In this document: in pieces, positions 38,012-40,349 of the stretch
Numbering within the stretch: position 1 is the first letter of the stretch
Layout: each line of letters opens with the position of its first letter
Origin: CAWJEL01 sp964647255
GTDB lineage: Bacteria; Chloroflexota; Anaerolineae; CG2-30-64-16
DNA: 40,349 nucleotides
Direction: 5' to 3'
Assembly (NCBI GenBank): GCA_964647255.1
Contig: CAZYGI010000035.1
Span: 1 to 40,349 of the forward strand
The notes under the pieces: model-generated
Told to the model about the DNA's origin: nothing
Databases searched by the model: none
Seen by the model: only the letters and a program-made list of their open reading frames with translations
Made by a program: the position numbers and the translations under genes

Positions 38012-38041
38012 ATTGTAAATCACTTCGATAAGGATGTCCAA
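38012..38041 (-). promoter_or_regulatory. promoter of the ECF transporter operon
   Basis: On the minus strand TTGGAC (38041-38036), an 18-bp spacer and TACAAT (38017-38012). Start about 38005, leaving a leader of about 38 nt. This is too short for a riboswitch, so none is expected here. Confidence 0.6.
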
Positions 38042-38102
38042 CACCGCAAGCTGGCGCGTTTCCCCCTGACTATGGTAGACTATGCGCCCAGGAGTTGAAC
38101 CC

Positions 38103-38972
38103 ATGACGGAATCCGCTGATACATTTGCCGTTTCGCCGACTGAATCCCAGATAGATGCGCTCATCCGGCTTGCCCTGGCCGAAGACCTGGGCGACGGGGA
38201 TGTGACCACCCTCAACACCATCCCGGCTGAGGCGACCTACACCGGCGACTTCCTCGTCAAAGAGGCGGGCGTGATCGCCGGACTGGCCGTCGCGCAACGG
38301 GTTTTTGCCCTTCTCGATCCCGCCGTGAAGTTCCGCACGCTCGTCGCGGACGGCGACCGGGTCGGCCGCGGGGACATCGCCGCCCGGGTGACTGGCCCCG
38401 GCCGGGCGATCCTGTCGGGCGAACGGGTGGCGCTGAACCTCTTGCAGCGCATGTCGGGCATCGCCAGCGCCACCCGACGTTTCGTGGACGCGGTCGCCGG
38501 CACTCGGGCGGTGATCCTGGACACGCGCAAGACGGCCCCTGGCCTGCGCCTGCTCGACAAATGGGCCGTTCGGCTCGGCGGCGGTCGCAACCATCGCTTC
38601 GGGCTGTTCGACATGGCGCTGATCAAGGACAACCACATCGCTGCGGTCGGCTCGATCACCGAGGCGGTGCGCCGCGTGCGTGCGGGCGATGCGCGCGGCC
38701 GCCCCATTGAGGTCGAGGTGACGAATCTGGAGCAGTTGCGGGAGGCGCTGGCGCTGCCGATTGATCGCATCATGCTGGACAACATGAGCCTGGAACAGAT
38801 GCGCGCCGCAGTTGCAATCGCCGCGGGCCAGATTCCGCTGGAGGCGTCGGGCAACGTCAACCTCAACACCGTGGCCGCCATCGCCGCCACCGGCGTGGAC
38901 TACATCTCCGTTGGCGCGCTGACGCACTCCGTCAAGGCGTTGGATATCAGTTTGGATTTGCGCGCGGCGTAA
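38103..38972 (+). CDS. nadC: nicotinate-nucleotide pyrophosphorylase (quinolinate phosphoribosyltransferase)
   Basis: 289 residues from ATG 38103 with AGGAG 8 nt upstream; an upstream in-frame ATG at 38082 is less likely. It converts quinolinate and PRPP to nicotinate mononucleotide. Motifs: ALAEDLGDGDVTTLNTIPA, GERVALNLLQRMSGIASATR, ILDTRKTAPGLRLLDKWAVR, GGGRNHRFGLFDMALIKDNH, VEVTNLEQLREAL, IMLDNMSLEQM and SGNVNLNTVAAIAATGVDYI. Length is standard. It is followed by nadA after 234 bp, giving the two last steps of de novo NAD synthesis. nadB is not in the window. Confidence 0.95.
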   Translation: MTESADTFAVSPTESQIDALIRLALAEDLGDGDVTTLNTIPAEATYTGDFLVKEAGVIAGLAVAQRVFALLDPAVKFRTLVADGDRVGRGDIAARVTGPGRAILSGERVALNLLQRMSGIASATRRFVDAVAGTRAVILDTRKTAPGLRLLDKWAVRLGGGRNHRFGLFDMALIKDNHIAAVGSITEAVRRVRAGDARGRPIEVEVTNLEQLREALALPIDRIMLDNMSLEQMRAAVAIAAGQIPLEASGNVNLNTVAAIAATGVDYISVGALTHSVKALDISLDLRAA

Positions 38973-39078
38973 TCAAGAGGTCAGCAAAAGGCACCCATGC
39001 CGCGCAGGCGACAAACGTCGGGCAAGAAACTCACGCGCAAGAGATGCTTCGGCACTCTATTCAAAGAAGTATAGCGAT

Positions 39079-39180
39079 TGTCATCCTGAGCGAGTAAACT
39101 CAGCAAGTCACTGTGTCGTTTAAGTCTAGCCGTACCTCAGCATGACAACTCGATCTCTTGAAGAAAGAGCGAAGGATCTC
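39079..39180. repeat. diverged inverted-repeat element before nadA
   Basis: TGTCATCCTGAG (39079-39090) and CTCAGCATGACA (39136-39147) are imperfect inverted arms of the family seen at 12316-12426; GAGCGAAGGATCTCCT follows near 39167-39182. The rest of 38973-39206 shows no gene or clear promoter to me. Confidence 0.6.
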
Positions 39181-39206
39181 CTCAAGCTATTTTAGGGAGA
39201 TTTGGC

Positions 39207-40280
39207 ATGAGCACACTCGATCCCCACGACCGCAGCAAGCTGTCGGTCGAGGACATCTACCAGGAGCTCAAGGCAAAGCTGGGTGACTACACCCCGGACT
39301 TCGAGCTGCGCGTCAAAGCCGAGCTGGCCCACGAGGTCAACCAGCTCAAGGTGCAGCGCAACGCGGTGATCCTGGGCCACAACTACATGGAACCGGCCCT
39401 CTTCCACTCCGTCCCCGATTTCGTGGGCGATTCGTTGGACTTGAGCCGCAAGGCTGCGCTGACCGATAAGGACGTGATCGTTTTCTGCGGCGTCAAGTTC
39501 ATGGCCGAGACGGCGAAGATCCTCAACCCAACCCGCACCGTGCTGATCCCCTCGTTGAAAGCCGGCTGCTCGCTGGCCGAAAGCATCACGGCCGCGGACG
39601 TGCGCGCGCTCAAGAAACGCTTCCCCGGCGTCCCGGTCGTCACTTACGTCAACACCTACGCCGACGTCAAGGCCGAAAGCGACATCTGCTGCACGTCGGG
39701 CAACGCGGTCGCGGTCGTCGAGTCGCTGGGGGCCGAGACGGTGATCTTTCTTCCGGACGAGTATCTGGCCGGCAATATCGCCCGCCAGACCGGCAAACAC
39801 ATCATCTTCCCCACACGGCTGCCCTCCGGTCGGATCAAGGCCGATACGAAGGTGGACTACCAGATGATCGGCTGGCACGGCCGCTGCGAGGTGCACGAGA
39901 AGTTCACCGTGGAGGACATCCAGCGGGTGCGCGCCCAATTCCCGGACGTGGTGATCCTGGCGCACCCGGAGTGCAGCCCGGCGGTGACCGCCGCGGCAGA
40001 TTTCGCCGGGAGCACCAACGCCATGATCCGTTATGTCGAGCAGACGCACGCATCGCATTACCTGCTGCTGACCGAGTGCTCGATGGGCGATAACGTCGCC
40101 GCGGCGAATCCCGACAAGGAGATGCTGCGGCTGTGCAGCGTCCGCTGCCCCCACATGAACCAGATCACACTGGAGATGACGCGCGATGCCCTCCTGCACA
40201 TGCAGTACGTCACCGAGGTGCCGGAAGAGATCCGGGTGCGGGCGTATCGGGCGGTGGAGCGGATGTTGAAGATTGGGTAA
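39207..40280 (+). CDS. nadA: quinolinate synthase A
   Basis: 357 residues from ATG 39207 with GGGAG upstream. It condenses iminoaspartate with dihydroxyacetone phosphate to quinolinate using a [4Fe-4S] cluster. The three expected Cys-bearing segments are visible: LIPSLKAGCSLAES, VVILAHPECSPAV and a C-terminal LRLCSVRCPHMNQI, with NYMEPALFHSVPDFVGDSLDL in the first domain split as NYMEPALFHSV and GDSLDL. Other motifs are VTYVNTYADVKAESDICCTS and FLPDEYLAGNIA. The long N-terminus (about 55 residues before VILGHNYME) is common in this enzyme group. Works with nadC just upstream. Confidence 0.95.
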   Translation: MSTLDPHDRSKLSVEDIYQELKAKLGDYTPDFELRVKAELAHEVNQLKVQRNAVILGHNYMEPALFHSVPDFVGDSLDLSRKAALTDKDVIVFCGVKFMAETAKILNPTRTVLIPSLKAGCSLAESITAADVRALKKRFPGVPVVTYVNTYADVKAESDICCTSGNAVAVVESLGAETVIFLPDEYLAGNIARQTGKHIIFPTRLPSGRIKADTKVDYQMIGWHGRCEVHEKFTVEDIQRVRAQFPDVVILAHPECSPAVTAAADFAGSTNAMIRYVEQTHASHYLLLTECSMGDNVAAANPDKEMLRLCSVRCPHMNQITLEMTRDALLHMQYVTEVPEEIRVRAYRAVERMLKIG

Positions 40281-40294
40281 ACTGGTAGACTAGG

Positions 40295-40324
40295 ACTCAC
40301 CTTTCGCTCATTCTCAAGGTGGGT
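40295..40324 (+). terminator. possible hairpin after nadA
   Basis: ACTCACCTT (40295-40303) can pair with AAGGTGGGT (40316-40324), including one G-U pair, 15 bp after the nadA stop. There is no T run, so termination is uncertain. Confidence 0.35.
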
Positions 40325-40349
40325 TCTCAGATGTGACAGACAGCCTTGT

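Noticed and set aside
37968..38102. A riboswitch upstream of the ECF S component or nadC
   Set aside because: The minus-strand leader is only about 38 nt after a good promoter, and no conserved motif was recognised before nadC.

Overview
The window is a GC-rich, densely coding bacterial chromosome segment, most likely from an uncultivated member of the Chloroflexota (Anaerolineae-like). This placement is inferred from gene content, not from a marker gene. The clues are a LysW-dependent alpha-aminoadipate (AAA) lysine pathway, an XPB-type helicase with two helicase-associated partner proteins, a GlyA-GcvT fusion, a group of ECF-transporter genes, and many short palindromic and simple repeats between and inside genes. 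The window contains one assembly gap (N run at 17108-17207).

Layout. 1-213: the 3' end of a Glu/Leu-type dehydrogenase. 316-1677: a membrane-anchored C39-like papain-fold protein with TPRs. 1806-7810: a promoter followed by three tightly packed genes, an XPB/Rad25-like helicase and two related large proteins of the XPB-associated type. 7856-9535 (minus): a maltokinase-like kinase. 9536-10094: a 559-bp divergent intergenic region with two back-to-back promoters. Its lysine-side leader holds two tandem, apparently duplicated attenuators, each made of a short lysine-rich leader ORF and an intrinsic terminator. 10095-20855: the lysine cluster lysW, lysX, lysY, lysZ, lysJ, homocitrate synthase, homoaconitase large and small subunits (apparently one open frame), homoisocitrate dehydrogenase and lysK. 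Together these run from 2-oxoglutarate and acetyl-CoA through AAA to lysine. The alpha-aminoadipate aminotransferase (lysN) is not in the window.

20953-25821 (minus): threonine aldolase, a small Cys-rich membrane protein and an ABC-2 exporter (one ATPase, two permeases). 25889-26704 (minus): a nitrilase-superfamily protein whose catalytic Cys is replaced by Gly. 26929-27294 (minus): an alkyltransferase-like protein. 27468-29243: a lipoprotein and a transglutaminase-like protein. 29297-32627: a promoter with an 18-bp GntR-like operator, then a 1078-residue SHMT-GcvT fusion with a degenerate GcvT-like segment between the two enzymes. 32759-33808: a methyltransferase that is probably translated from a nearly leaderless mRNA. 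33818-37967 (minus): an ECF transporter (S, T, A, A) followed by a PfkB-family kinase. 38103-40280: nadC and nadA of NAD synthesis.

Two things stand out. First, the lysine operon seems to be controlled by two tandem ribosome-mediated attenuators that sense Lys codons. In the first, the 1:2, 2:3 and 3:4 pairings can be written out base by base. Second, at least five places inside lysine-pathway genes carry repeat DNA that is open in the reading frame (lysX tail, lysJ, homoaconitase, homoisocitrate dehydrogenase twice). The same repeat families occur in intergenic DNA, so repeats have been tolerated as translated protein inserts.
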